Source of the DNA: an uncultured Paracoccaceae bacterium
GTDB taxonomy: Bacteria > Pseudomonadota > Alphaproteobacteria > Rhodobacterales > Rhodobacteraceae
Assembly: GCA_947489445.1 (NCBI GenBank)
Contig: CANLDN010000010.1
Span: 1 to 64,000 of the forward strand
Length of the DNA: 64,000 bases
Direction: 5' to 3'
Positions 35,058 to 43,378 of the stretch are shown here, piece after piece; positions within the stretch are counted from its first letter, which is position 1; every line of letters begins with the position of its first letter. The translations under genes and the position numbers were made by a program. The notes below the pieces were generated by a model. It had not been told where the DNA came from and searched no databases. It saw only the letters and a program-made list of their open reading frames with translations.

Positions 35058-36644
35058 ATGTTGAAAAAAATTGCCACAGCGTTGCTTTGCACAGCTGCAC
35101 CCGCTGTTTTGTTCGCTGAGCCGGTTGAGCTGCGTTCGACGGATGGGTTCATCAGTGTTGAGGGCGAAATTGTGGGTTTTAACGGGGTGATGCTGTCAGT
35201 CGTGACCTCTGTTGGGCTGGTGAGTGTGCCTGCGTCAGAAGTTGTGTGCTTTGGTGCCGGATGCCAGACAACTTTGGCGAACAACAACTTTGGCCTAACC
35301 CAAAATGACTTTGAAGCCGTGGCTGGCACGGGACCGGCTGTCTTGGAAGACCGCGAAGATGATTTCGTTGTCAGCTTTGATAACCCGCTGTTTGAGACGT
35401 TATATGGCACACTCGCAGGCGCATTCGCTGTGGCAAGCCAGTCACCATCCACGATTGATCTGACCTCTGCGGGGCGGATCAATATGCAAAACGAGACTGG
35501 CAATGAAGTTGCGACACTGACCACGGCCGTTCCGGGCGCTGCTTCGGACCTGTCGATCGGGACCATATCCCTTCAGGGATCCTCTAGGGCAGAGTTTTCG
35601 GGGCCTATGGGGTGGGCAACTGCAAATCAGTTAAGCCATCAGATGGTAGGTCTTAAGGCTTTTGCCGTTGTGATTGCTCCGAACATCGGGGTTGATTCCG
35701 TTTCGATGCAACAACTGGCTGATATCTATGCCGGTGACATCGCCAATTGGTCTGAACTTGGTGGTCCTGATCAGAAAATCCTGCCGCTTCAGTTGCCGGT
35801 CAACTCTCTTGTCCGCAATGAATTGATCAAGTTGGTGATGGATCCTGCGGGTAAATCTATTGCGGGTAACGTCCTGACGCTGGCAGATGAGGCCAGCATC
35901 GCATCGTCGGTCAACCAGTTTCCCGGCAGCATCAGTGTGGTGAGCATCGGCAACGCAGCAGACAATGTGACCGTACCAGTGGCCGGCGCTTGCGGCGTTG
36001 CGGTGCGTCCCGATTCTTTCAACATTGCATCAGGTGATTACCCGCTTATCCGCCCGGTTTTGGCATCATATGATCGTACACCCAACACGTCACTTTTGAC
36101 GGAGCTGTTTGATTTTGCATCGGCCGACATGGCACAGGATTTGATATCTCGCGAAGGTTTCATCGACTACACCGCTGTCACGCAAGATGCGGCATCAAAG
36201 AACGCCCGCCTTAGTCAGATATTGGGTGGCAGCTTTGATGATGCAGAAAAATCCGTTGCCGCCGACATGTTTCAGATTCTGTTTGAGGCTGAACGGATGT
36301 CCCCAACCATGTCCGGTGGCGCCGCGAGCGGGCCGGAAGGGGCACGTAATCGTGCCATGATGCATGTGCTTGCAGATGCGTTGCAGGATGACAGCCTTGC
36401 AGGACGTGAGATCAGGTTTGTGGGCTTCGCGACCAGTGCAAGTGGCACACAAGCTGCCATTGATGCATCAGCTGCAGCGGCGGCGGACATGCAGGCCGCA
36501 TTTCTGGAATATGCAGGTGATGTCGTTAGCAGCAACAACCTGCGTTTAACGTCATTTGGATTTGGCGGCGTCGCTCCTGCCACGTGCTATGAAGGTCAAG
36601 CATCAAACACCACATACAGCCGTGTTGAGGTTTGGGTCCGTTAA
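35058..36644 (+). CDS. Periplasmic PstS-like binding domain fused to OmpA-like domain
   Basis: A 528-residue exported protein: signal peptide about residues 1-20 (LLCTAAPAVLFA), then a type II periplasmic-binding module (about 180-385, with VSMQQLADIYAGDIANWSELGG, typical of PstS-like proteins), and a C-terminal OmpA-like peptidoglycan-binding domain (about 400-528). The extreme N-terminal region resembles a small beta-domain with two cysteines (about 60-70). The order suggests a wall-anchored phosphate- or anion-binding protein, not a transporter subunit; no pst genes are near. Confidence 0.8.
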   Translation: MLKKIATALLCTAAPAVLFAEPVELRSTDGFISVEGEIVGFNGVMLSVVTSVGLVSVPASEVVCFGAGCQTTLANNNFGLTQNDFEAVAGTGPAVLEDREDDFVVSFDNPLFETLYGTLAGAFAVASQSPSTIDLTSAGRINMQNETGNEVATLTTAVPGAASDLSIGTISLQGSSRAEFSGPMGWATANQLSHQMVGLKAFAVVIAPNIGVDSVSMQQLADIYAGDIANWSELGGPDQKILPLQLPVNSLVRNELIKLVMDPAGKSIAGNVLTLADEASIASSVNQFPGSISVVSIGNAADNVTVPVAGACGVAVRPDSFNIASGDYPLIRPVLASYDRTPNTSLLTELFDFASADMAQDLISREGFIDYTAVTQDAASKNARLSQILGGSFDDAEKSVAADMFQILFEAERMSPTMSGGAASGPEGARNRAMMHVLADALQDDSLAGREIRFVGFATSASGTQAAIDASAAAAADMQAAFLEYAGDVVSSNNLRLTSFGFGGVAPATCYEGQASNTTYSRVEVWVR

Positions 36645-36780
36645 AACCATCCAAATGTGAGATGCTAGAAGGCGCGCGATAGTGGATTGAGGTGCGATTG
36701 GTCCTGATCCTCGACGCGGGGTCCGCGTTGGGGCATGATCCAGACGCGCCCACGATCCTTTCGAAAGTCAGACAGACGAC

Positions 36781-37860
36781 ATGACCGACCCGCTAACCCT
36801 GACACGCTGGGCGACTTGGCGTGAAATCCACGCGCAACCTGCGATTTGGCATGATTGGGGGCAGCAGCTGGATGTCAGGGGTTTGCGCAAATGGATTGCC
36901 AGCCTTGCCCCGTCGGAGGTTTGGTTTTGTGGCGCAGGTACGAGTGCCTATATCGGCGATATCTTCGTGGGCGGCGTTGAGGGACGCGGTGGGCCGTGGT
37001 TCCGGTCTATTCCATCGACCGATCTTGTAAGTCGACCCCATAAATATTTGACAGGTCGTCGCCCGTTGGTGGTCAATTTTGGACGCTCAGGCAACAGCGC
37101 CGAAAGTATTGGCACGTTGGACGCCTTGGACGCGCTTTGCCCCCAAGCGCCGTGGCTCAATATCACCTGTAATTCCGATGGAGCGCTGGCACGTGTCCGG
37201 ACAGGCCCCAAACAGCGCGTCGTTGTTCTGCCAGAAATAACGCATGATACAGGGTTTGCGATGACCAGCAGCTTTTCAACAATGCTCCTGACCGCGCTGG
37301 CGTTGTTTGACCCACCTTGCAAGTTTTCTGACAGATGCAGCATTCTTGGCGATAGCTTGTCCCATCTGCTACCGCAGTTTGTGACCGCCGTAGGCGCGCC
37401 GCCCGAGCGTGCCGTCTATCTTGGCACTGGACCGCTTGCCTTTGCGGCACGTGAAGCAGCGTTGAAGGTGATGGAACTGTCGGCGGGCCAAATTCCTGCT
37501 ATTTGGAACAGTGTCCTGGGTTTCCGACATGGCCCGAAATCCTTTGTGACGAGTGACACAGCTATCACAGTTTTTACCAGCATTGATAAACACGTCGCCC
37601 GGTATGAGGCCGATTTGGTCGCTGAGCTGCGGCGCCAATTCCCGAATGCGCGGGTTCAAACAATCGGCCCTGCTGGTGACATAGATGTCGCCATGCCATT
37701 TGGAGAAACCTGGGCTGCTCCCTTGGCCGTCGCTAGCGCGCAGGTCGCCAGCGTGATCTGGTCGGATGCGCTGGGCTTGAATGTCGACGACCCATTCAGC
37801 GGGCAGGGTACACTGAGCCGGGTTGTGGCGGATGTTAAACTTTATCCTGTGCGATCATGA
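36781..37860 (+). CDS. SIS-domain sugar-phosphate isomerase (AgaS-like)
   Basis: A 359-residue protein with two SIS domains: VWFCGAGTSAYIGDIFV (first) and AVYLGTGPLAFAAREAALKVMELSAGQ (second). NFGRSGNSAESIGTLDAL is the phosphosugar-binding Ser-rich loop. It resembles AgaS-type ketose/aldose isomerases or glucosamine-6-phosphate deaminases acting on amino sugars. It stands alone: no kinase, permease or deacetylase of an amino-sugar pathway is adjacent. Confidence 0.82.
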   Translation: MTDPLTLTRWATWREIHAQPAIWHDWGQQLDVRGLRKWIASLAPSEVWFCGAGTSAYIGDIFVGGVEGRGGPWFRSIPSTDLVSRPHKYLTGRRPLVVNFGRSGNSAESIGTLDALDALCPQAPWLNITCNSDGALARVRTGPKQRVVVLPEITHDTGFAMTSSFSTMLLTALALFDPPCKFSDRCSILGDSLSHLLPQFVTAVGAPPERAVYLGTGPLAFAAREAALKVMELSAGQIPAIWNSVLGFRHGPKSFVTSDTAITVFTSIDKHVARYEADLVAELRRQFPNARVQTIGPAGDIDVAMPFGETWAAPLAVASAQVASVIWSDALGLNVDDPFSGQGTLSRVVADVKLYPVRS

Positions 37861-38171
37861 CGGCGCGTCGAAACTCCACCCGACTATCCTTCATTGGTCG
37901 ATGCCATTCGCTACCTCATCTACCGGGGTCACGGTGAACCCGGACCGCCAGCGCCAATCTTGGCGGGACGGGCAAGCCACTGCTTGCTGATATCGCTGAC
38001 CCCCGTTCACTCGTGATGGTGATGATTTGGCCCTAAGGGGCGCTGTTGTAGGTTTGCAGCCTGACGCTATTGATAAACATCCAGCGTGATATCGCCTAAC
38101 ATCGGATCACATGCTGTTGTGATGCCTATCAAACGGGTGCAAATACGCGCTCAGTCACTTAGGTAAGGCAC
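37861..38171. other. 311-bp intergenic region upstream of lolA
   Basis: Contains no frame with good start context. The first 150 bp can be read as DYPSLVDAIRYLIYRGHGEP in one frame before a stop, perhaps a remnant of a lost gene downstream of the SIS isomerase. The distal part probably holds the lolA promoter. Confidence 0.3.
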
Positions 38172-38777
38172 ATGACCAAACGTATCTTATATATCGCCCT
38201 CGCTATGGTGCTTGCTATTTATGCTGGTGCGGCATCCGCACAGCAGCTGACCTTGGGTCAGGTGTCGCAGTACCTCAATCAACTGCAGACGGCTCAGGGG
38301 GGCTTCACCCAGATCAATTCCGATGGGACATTGTCGACCGGGCAAATCTACATCAAGCGCCCGGGGCGTATCCGGTTTGAGTACAACCCGCCAGAGCGGT
38401 CTTTGGTGCTTGCAGCCGGCGGGCAGCTTGCGATTTTTGACCCCCGCTCTAACACGGGTCCTGATCGGTATCCGCTGAACCAGACACCGCTGAGCATCAT
38501 CCTGCGGCGTGACGTGGACCTGACAAACGAACGTATGGTGACCAACCAGACCTATGATGGAACTGCCACAACCATTACGGCTCAGGACCCTGACAATCCC
38601 GAATACGGCAACATCCAGATGGTGTTCACGGCCAACCCCGTCGAACTACGTCAATGGATCGTTACCGATGATCTGGGTACGCAAACGACCGTTATCTTGA
38701 ATGATCTGGTGTCAGGCGGACAAATTGGCGACACCCTGTTCAATATTCGGGCCGAGATGCGCAATTGGAATAACTAG
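38172..38777 (+). CDS. lolA: Outer-membrane lipoprotein carrier protein LolA
   Basis: A 201-residue periplasmic protein: signal peptide about residues 1-23 (cleavage near ASAQQ), then the LolA beta-barrel half-shell. TAQGGFTQINSDGTLSTGQIYIKRPGRIRFEYNPP is the conserved N-terminal part. It ferries lipoproteins from LolCDE to the outer membrane. A terminator follows at 38799-38825. Confidence 0.9.
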   Translation: MTKRILYIALAMVLAIYAGAASAQQLTLGQVSQYLNQLQTAQGGFTQINSDGTLSTGQIYIKRPGRIRFEYNPPERSLVLAAGGQLAIFDPRSNTGPDRYPLNQTPLSIILRRDVDLTNERMVTNQTYDGTATTITAQDPDNPEYGNIQMVFTANPVELRQWIVTDDLGTQTTVILNDLVSGGQIGDTLFNIRAEMRNWNN

Positions 38778-38798
38778 TCGAGATATATATATTCAAAA

Positions 38799-38825
38799 AA
38801 AGGGCGGTCTGACGGGCCGCCCTTT
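38799..38825. terminator. Intrinsic terminator after lolA
   Basis: Perfect 9-bp stem AAAGGGCGG / CCGCCCTTT with a 9-nt loop, flanked by A- and T-rich ends. It serves both lolA (plus) and the convergent DUF6428 gene (minus). Confidence 0.85.
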
Positions 38826-38830
38826 CTTGT

Positions 38831-39295
38831 TCAGCAGCACACCGCTTTTTCCGAATAGCATCCAGATTGCTTATCAAGATGAGGCTTACAGGCTGCCCCA
38901 TCCTCAATCAGCTTCACGCGAACACTTGTTGGGTCTTCATGCAGACCGTCAATCAGGTACCGGCGCAAACCGCGATTACCCGGCGCAAATTCGACAGATA
39001 TTGGCACCTTGCCTAATTCCGGCAGCGCAGCAGCGCTGTGTTTTGCAATTCCAATAAACTTGCCCACGCTCATATGCCCACCCGCGTTACCGTCCAGCAA
39101 CTGCAGTTGGGCTTCGGTCCATGCGGACATGCGCCCGCCGCAGTCGATACTGTTGACCGACAGATGCTTCAATTCGGTCACGTGATATCCCGGGCCGATA
39201 TCCCCCTCATCGGTTGTGAAGATCAGTGGCTTTCCTGTTTCGAAAGTGGTCGCGACTGTCACCACATCGTCCAATGTTGCCAGTTGGGTTGCCAT
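38831..39295 (-). CDS. DUF6428-family protein
   Basis: A 154-residue cytosolic protein starting MATQLATLDDVVTVATTFE, with SVNSIDCGGRMSAWTEAQLQLL as the most conserved-looking core and a cysteine-rich end (GAACKPHLDKQSGCYSEKAVCC). Members are often found beside ArsR regulators and arsenic or metal genes, as here. The C-terminal Cys cluster suggests thiophilic metal or metalloid binding (inference). It is divergent from the arsR gene and shares the operator region. Confidence 0.75.
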   Translation of the reverse strand: MATQLATLDDVVTVATTFETGKPLIFTTDEGDIGPGYHVTELKHLSVNSIDCGGRMSAWTEAQLQLLDGNAGGHMSVGKFIGIAKHSAAALPELGKVPISVEFAPGNRGLRRYLIDGLHEDPTSVRVKLIEDGAACKPHLDKQSGCYSEKAVCC

Positions 39296-39307
39296 CAGAT
39301 ATTCCTC

Positions 39308-39335
39308 ATTTCAATATTTCGACAATGGTTGAAAT
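39308..39335. promoter_or_regulatory. ArsR operator, distal palindrome
   Basis: ATTTCAA at 39308-39314 and TTGAAAT at 39329-39335 form a 28-bp interrupted inverted repeat just upstream of the DUF6428 start. It uses the same half-site as the proximal palindrome, so the ArsR protein probably controls both directions. Confidence 0.65.
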
Positions 39336-39352
39336 ATAATGATTCTGATAAG

Positions 39353-39372
39353 ATTTCAATAGGTATTGAAAT
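39353..39372. promoter_or_regulatory. ArsR operator abutting the arsR start codon
   Basis: ATTTCAATAGGTATTGAAAT is an inverted repeat with perfect 8-bp arms. It ends at the base before the arsR ATG (39373) and covers the only ribosome-site candidate (AGG at 39361-39363). Binding there would block the mRNA start, so tight autorepression is expected. Confidence 0.75.
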
Positions 39373-39681
39373 ATGAACGAAGAACAGGTCATCAACGCCC
39401 TGAGCGCGCTCGCGCAGGAAACCCGGCTGCGTATCCTGCGCTATCTGGTGTCAATGGGATCGGCGGGCGCCCCTGCTGGCGATATTGCCAAGGCTGTTAG
39501 CAGCTCACCATCGCGCGCATCTTTCCATCTTTCGGCCATGGCAGATGCAGGGCTGATCACGGCCACCCGCGTGTCGCGCAGCATCATCTACCGCGTAAAC
39601 TTTGACGCGATGGGTGGATTGATCGGCTATCTTGTGACCGATTGCTGCAAAAACGATCCGCGCGTACGCAACTGCTGCTAG
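39373..39681 (+). CDS. ArsR-family regulator with C-terminal Cys pairs
   Basis: A 102-residue winged-helix repressor. The recognition helix region is SSSPSRASFHLSAMADAGLITATR. The C-terminus has two vicinal Cys pairs (VTDCCKNDPRVRNCC), a common thiol site for As(III) or other thiophilic ions in this branch. The classical ELCVCDL motif in helix 3 is absent. Divergent from DUF6428; two ATTTCAAT-type palindromes lie between. Its stop overlaps the convergent SLT gene (CTAG). Confidence 0.87.
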   Translation: MNEEQVINALSALAQETRLRILRYLVSMGSAGAPAGDIAKAVSSSPSRASFHLSAMADAGLITATRVSRSIIYRVNFDAMGGLIGYLVTDCCKNDPRVRNCC

Positions 39682-40271
39682 ATCTTGCCACAGCCGCGCA
39701 GCTGTGTGTCGTACATGATTGCGCGGGCCTCAACCTCGCCCGCGATCCGGACCAGCCAGCTTTTGGCGCGCCATGTGCCGCGTTTAAAGCCGGTCCGACC
39801 ATCATGATACGCCAGATACTGATTGCGGGTATCATTGATAGGCACACCAGTTTCTTCGACGGTCTGCACCATGTACCAACCCATGAAATCGGTCGCGGCT
39901 ACGATATCATCGCGACGGGCCCGGCTGCCGCCAATTTCGTCCTGATACTCTTCCCACGTGCCGTCCAAGGCCTGCGAATAGCCGACCGCTGATGACTGCC
40001 GCCCAACTGGAATAACACCAAGCGCATATTGATGCGGGGGGCGATTATCGCCAATGAATTTGCTTTCCTGATAGATGATCGCCATCAATGAGGGTACGGG
40101 TACCCCATATCGCCGTTCGACCTGACGGAATGCCCTTAGATATTCGGGCCGTTCTGACACGATGCTGCACGCATTATCCAGATCGCGGGGTGCTGAAAAC
40201 TCTCTCGAGTTGCCACCACCACAGCTGCCTAGAACCAGCATAAAGACCATCGCGCGAAAGAAACTGCTCAT
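39678..40271 (-). CDS. Lytic transglycosylase-like lipoprotein (SLT domain)
   Basis: A 197-residue protein with lipoprotein signal MSSFFRAMVFMLVLGSC (lipobox LGSC, Cys at residue 17). The SLT domain covers about residues 45-190: VPSLMAIIYQESKFIGDNRPP contains the catalytic Glu, and AVGYSQALDGTWEEYQ and YLAYHDGRTGFKRGTW are typical. It cleaves or trims murein from the membrane. The 3' end overlaps arsR by 4 bp (convergent). Confidence 0.86.
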   Translation of the reverse strand: MSSFFRAMVFMLVLGSCGGGNSREFSAPRDLDNACSIVSERPEYLRAFRQVERRYGVPVPSLMAIIYQESKFIGDNRPPHQYALGVIPVGRQSSAVGYSQALDGTWEEYQDEIGGSRARRDDIVAATDFMGWYMVQTVEETGVPINDTRNQYLAYHDGRTGFKRGTWRAKSWLVRIAGEVEARAIMYDTQLRGCGKI

Positions 40272-40347
40272 ACGCCTCTCGCTATGTTTTATTTTTTTTG
40301 TACAATAGCGGATCAGAACCGGTCTGTGAACGCAAAAGACGCAGCCC

Positions 40348-41229
40348 TTAGATCACAAATGCAAGGATCAGAGGCAAAGTCAGCACCGAAAGCAGGGTCG
40401 AAGCGACAACCAACCCGGCCACAGGCTGCGCATCCGCGCCGTATTTTTCGGCCAGCAGGTAGGATGTGACCGCCACAGGCGTGGCCAACTGCACGACCAA
40501 TACGGCTGCTGCAATAGTGTCCAGCCCGAACAAAACCGCCGCTGACCAGCCCGCGGCCACACAGATCACGACCTTGATGACCGACAGAAAAACAGCCTGT
40601 GTCATCGCGTTTGTTTCCAGCCGCGCCACGGCCACCCCAAGTGTGATCAGCATCATGGGAATCGCCATTTGGCCGATCAAATCAAGCGCATTTGTCAAAA
40701 ATTCAGGCGTTTCCCATCCTTGCCACAGGAACAGCGCCCCCAATAACGTCGCGGCAACCAACGGTTCCTGCACGACCCGTTTGAGCGACCCACGACCAGC
40801 CACCATCCAGATCCCGATCGTGAAAGACAAGATCGCCATGATGGCGAAAACGACGACGGCATAGCCCAATCCCACCTCTCCGAATGCAAACAGGGCCAGC
40901 GGTAGGCCAAGATTGCCGGTATTGCCGAAAATCAGTGGGGCAAGGAATGTTTGCACATCCAGTCGCAACGCTTTCACCAAGGCAAAAAAAACAACCATAA
41001 CAATGGCATAGCCAAGCAAAGTCGCCAGCGATAAGGCCGCCAGTGCCTCTGGCTCTACCTCGGTCCGCATTAATGCAGTAAAGATCAGGCAGGGCACGGC
41101 CAGCGTCATTGCCATGCGCGTGACGAACTGCACACGATATTCAAAACCCAGCTTGACCCAGACAAATCCGATAGCCGCAAGCAGGAAAACAGGTGCCGTA
41201 ATATTCAGCACTGTCACAGTGATGTTCAC
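40348..41229 (-). CDS. AEC-family (auxin efflux carrier-like) transporter
   Basis: A 293-residue inner-membrane protein with about ten hydrophobic segments. FGNTGNLGLPLALFAFGEVGLGYAVV is the family signature, and AVLVVQLATPVAVTSYLLAEKYGADAQ near the C-terminus fits as well. The start is GTG at 41229 with AAAGGAAAC upstream. Related bacterial proteins transport malate or other organic anions; the substrate here is not predictable. Confidence 0.88.
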   Translation of the reverse strand: MNITVTVLNITAPVFLLAAIGFVWVKLGFEYRVQFVTRMAMTLAVPCLIFTALMRTEVEPEALAALSLATLLGYAIVMVVFFALVKALRLDVQTFLAPLIFGNTGNLGLPLALFAFGEVGLGYAVVVFAIMAILSFTIGIWMVAGRGSLKRVVQEPLVAATLLGALFLWQGWETPEFLTNALDLIGQMAIPMMLITLGVAVARLETNAMTQAVFLSVIKVVICVAAGWSAAVLFGLDTIAAAVLVVQLATPVAVTSYLLAEKYGADAQPVAGLVVASTLLSVLTLPLILAFVI

Positions 41230-41310
41230 AAACTGTTTCCTTTATTTCTGGGCCGCAACCGTGGACTTTGCACCTATAGCGCGCATATATGGGGTAGAGG
41301 TTTTGTGATC

Positions 41311-41637
41311 ATGTTTAAAACACGCGCGAAATATCATCTGGGCCAAGTTGTGCGCCATCGCAAGCATCCCTTTCGAGGGGTTGTTTTTGACGTGGATGCA
41401 ATGTTTTCGAATACTGACGCTTGGTATAACGCCATTCCAGAAGAGAGCCGGCCCAAAAAGGATCAACCTTTTTATCATCTTTTGGCCGAGAACGATCAGA
41501 GTTTTTATGTGGCTTATGTGTCAGAGCAAAACCTTGTTGCTGACTACTCCGGCGAACCTGTTGATCATCCGGATCTCGACGACTTGTTTGGTCCCTTTGA
41601 GGACGGACAATACCCGTTGCAGGTTCAACTGAACTAA
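41311..41637 (+). CDS. hspQ: Heat shock protein HspQ
   Basis: A 108-residue protein of the YccV/HspQ family: YHLGQVVRHRKHPFRGVVFDVD at the start and FYHLLAENDQSFYVAYVSEQNLV in the middle. HspQ is a Lon specificity-enhancing factor in enterobacteria and was once described as a hemimethylated-DNA-binding protein. The ATG at 41311 is placed 10 nt after AGAGG; an upstream GTG at 41305 is too close to it. The stop overlaps the FAH-family gene (CTAA). Confidence 0.9.
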   Translation: MFKTRAKYHLGQVVRHRKHPFRGVVFDVDAMFSNTDAWYNAIPEESRPKKDQPFYHLLAENDQSFYVAYVSEQNLVADYSGEPVDHPDLDDLFGPFEDGQYPLQVQLN

Positions 41638-42476
41638 GCAGCGCCGAAGTTGACGACATCTTGACGCAACTGGCCGAGTCCCTCGATCTCTGCGACAACA
41701 ACGTCACCGGCTTTCAGGAACCGCTGCGGTGTCATTCCGACACCCACACCCGGCGGCGTACCCGTAATAATCAGGTCACCCGGATGCAAAGTTACAAAGC
41801 GGCTGATAAAACTCACGATCTGTGCGACGGGAAAGATCATCGTTGACGTGTTGCCCGTCTGCATTCTTTCGCCGTTTACATCGAGCGAAAGTGTAAGATT
41901 CTGCACATCCGGAACCTCGTCGCGCGTTACCAGATATGGGCCGACTGGTGCAAAACTATCGGCTGATTTTCCTTTGACCCATTGCCCGCCATAGTCGAAC
42001 TGAAAGCTGCGCTCTGACACGTCATTTGCGACACAATACCCTGCAACATGATCCAGTGCGTCCGCGTCTGCGACGTTTTGTGCTGTGGTTCCGATGACTA
42101 CTCCTAACTCGACCTCCCAATCGGTTTTTTCAGAACCCTTGGGAAGCATAATCGGATCGTCGGCGCCGGTCACTGCGCATGCTTTCATGAACAAAATCGG
42201 ATGCTCAGGCACTGGCTGCCCCACCTCGGCGGCGTGGTCGTAGTAGTTCAGACCGATGCAAAACACGCGGCGGATATCGTCAAGAAACGGCGCATATGTG
42301 CCATCAATACGAGGCAACCCTCGCAGATCAATCTCCGCTAACGCGGCCAATCCGTCCGGTGCAATCTGCGCCGGGCCGATATCTGGCACATGCTCCGACA
42401 AATCACGCAAATCCCCTGCGGGGTCCAAGGCCGCAGGCACCAAACCGGCCTTGGTTCGAATACGACATAACTTCAT
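41634..42476 (-). CDS. Fumarylacetoacetate hydrolase (FAH) family protein
   Basis: A 280-residue enzyme. The C-terminal FAH domain (about 70-280) includes VFCIGLNYYDHAAEVG, DWEVELGVVIG with the metal-binding acidic residues, and LIITGTPPGVGVGM. Family members hydrolyse C-C or decarboxylate 2-oxo acids (acylpyruvases, oxaloacetate decarboxylases). The ATG at 42476 follows GGGAGGAA. It is divergent from yaaA with a 114-bp gap. The exact reaction is not deducible from sequence alone. Confidence 0.85.
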   Translation of the reverse strand: MKLCRIRTKAGLVPAALDPAGDLRDLSEHVPDIGPAQIAPDGLAALAEIDLRGLPRIDGTYAPFLDDIRRVFCIGLNYYDHAAEVGQPVPEHPILFMKACAVTGADDPIMLPKGSEKTDWEVELGVVIGTTAQNVADADALDHVAGYCVANDVSERSFQFDYGGQWVKGKSADSFAPVGPYLVTRDEVPDVQNLTLSLDVNGERMQTGNTSTMIFPVAQIVSFISRFVTLHPGDLIITGTPPGVGVGMTPQRFLKAGDVVVAEIEGLGQLRQDVVNFGAA

Positions 42477-42590
42477 GACATTCCTCCCGTTTGAGCAAAG
42501 TGATACGGCGAACATTCGTCGCAGACCAGAGGGGTGGTCATCGTTGGTGCGCATGTTACATCCCTTGCCAGGATCAAAAGGAAAAAGCCC

Positions 42591-43364
42591 ATGCTTGTCG
42601 TCGTCTCGCCCGCCAAATCACTTGACATGGCACCTGTTGATGTTGCGGCGACCCAGCCCGTGTTTCAGGACGATGCGATCAGGTTGGCGAAAACGGCGCG
42701 CAACCTCACACTCACGCAGCTCAAAGGGTTGATGGGTATCTCTGACGATCTGGCCCGTCTTAACCGTGATCGGTTCAAGGCGTTTGCAGCTAAACCTGCA
42801 CCGGAAACCACAAAACCAGCGGCTCTGGCTTTCAACGGGGATACCTATCAGGGGCTTGAGGCGAAAACACTGTCGGATGTTGACCTGAATTGGGCGCAGG
42901 ATCATCTGCGCTTGCTGTCTGGCTTATACGGTCTGCTGCGTCCGCTTGACGCGATCCAACCCTATCGGCTGGAAATGGGCAGCCGTCTGAAAACCCGCCG
43001 GGGTTCGTCACTGTATGATTATTGGGGCGATACGATTGCCAAGGCCCTGAACGCGCAAGCAGATGCAGTTCAAACTGATATTCTGGTTAATTGCGCCAGT
43101 CAGGAATATTTTGGTGCCGCCGATCATAAGGCATTGGAACTGCGCGTCATCACACCGGTCTTTATGGAACTGAAGGATGATAGACCCCGTATCGTCAGCT
43201 TCTTTGCCAAACGCGCACGGGGCGCCATGGCCAGGCATATCGTTAAAAACCAACTCACCGATGCGGAAGGGATCAAGACGTTCAACAGCGGCGGTTATAC
43301 CTTTGATGCTGATCTGTCCGAAGGCGACAAATGGGTGTTTCTACGTGACTACCCCACCGCCTGA
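42591..43364 (+). CDS. yaaA: Peroxide stress protein YaaA
   Basis: A 257-residue DUF328 protein: start MLVVVSPAKSLD, then RLLSGLYGLLRPLDAIQPYRLEMGS and FFAKRARGAMARHIVKN, all canonical. YaaA limits intracellular free iron and oxidative damage during H2O2 stress; the fold binds DNA in the E. coli protein. AAAAGGAAAAAG precedes the ATG at 42591. It is convergent with the DUF2927 gene, 14 bp away. Confidence 0.93.
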   Translation: MLVVVSPAKSLDMAPVDVAATQPVFQDDAIRLAKTARNLTLTQLKGLMGISDDLARLNRDRFKAFAAKPAPETTKPAALAFNGDTYQGLEAKTLSDVDLNWAQDHLRLLSGLYGLLRPLDAIQPYRLEMGSRLKTRRGSSLYDYWGDTIAKALNAQADAVQTDILVNCASQEYFGAADHKALELRVITPVFMELKDDRPRIVSFFAKRARGAMARHIVKNQLTDAEGIKTFNSGGYTFDADLSEGDKWVFLRDYPTA

Positions 43365-43378
43365 TCCGCCATGCGGCC

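Noticed and set aside
35789..36025. Minus-strand ORFs inside long plus-strand genes, such as this one
   Set aside because: They are shadows caused by codon bias of the real gene.
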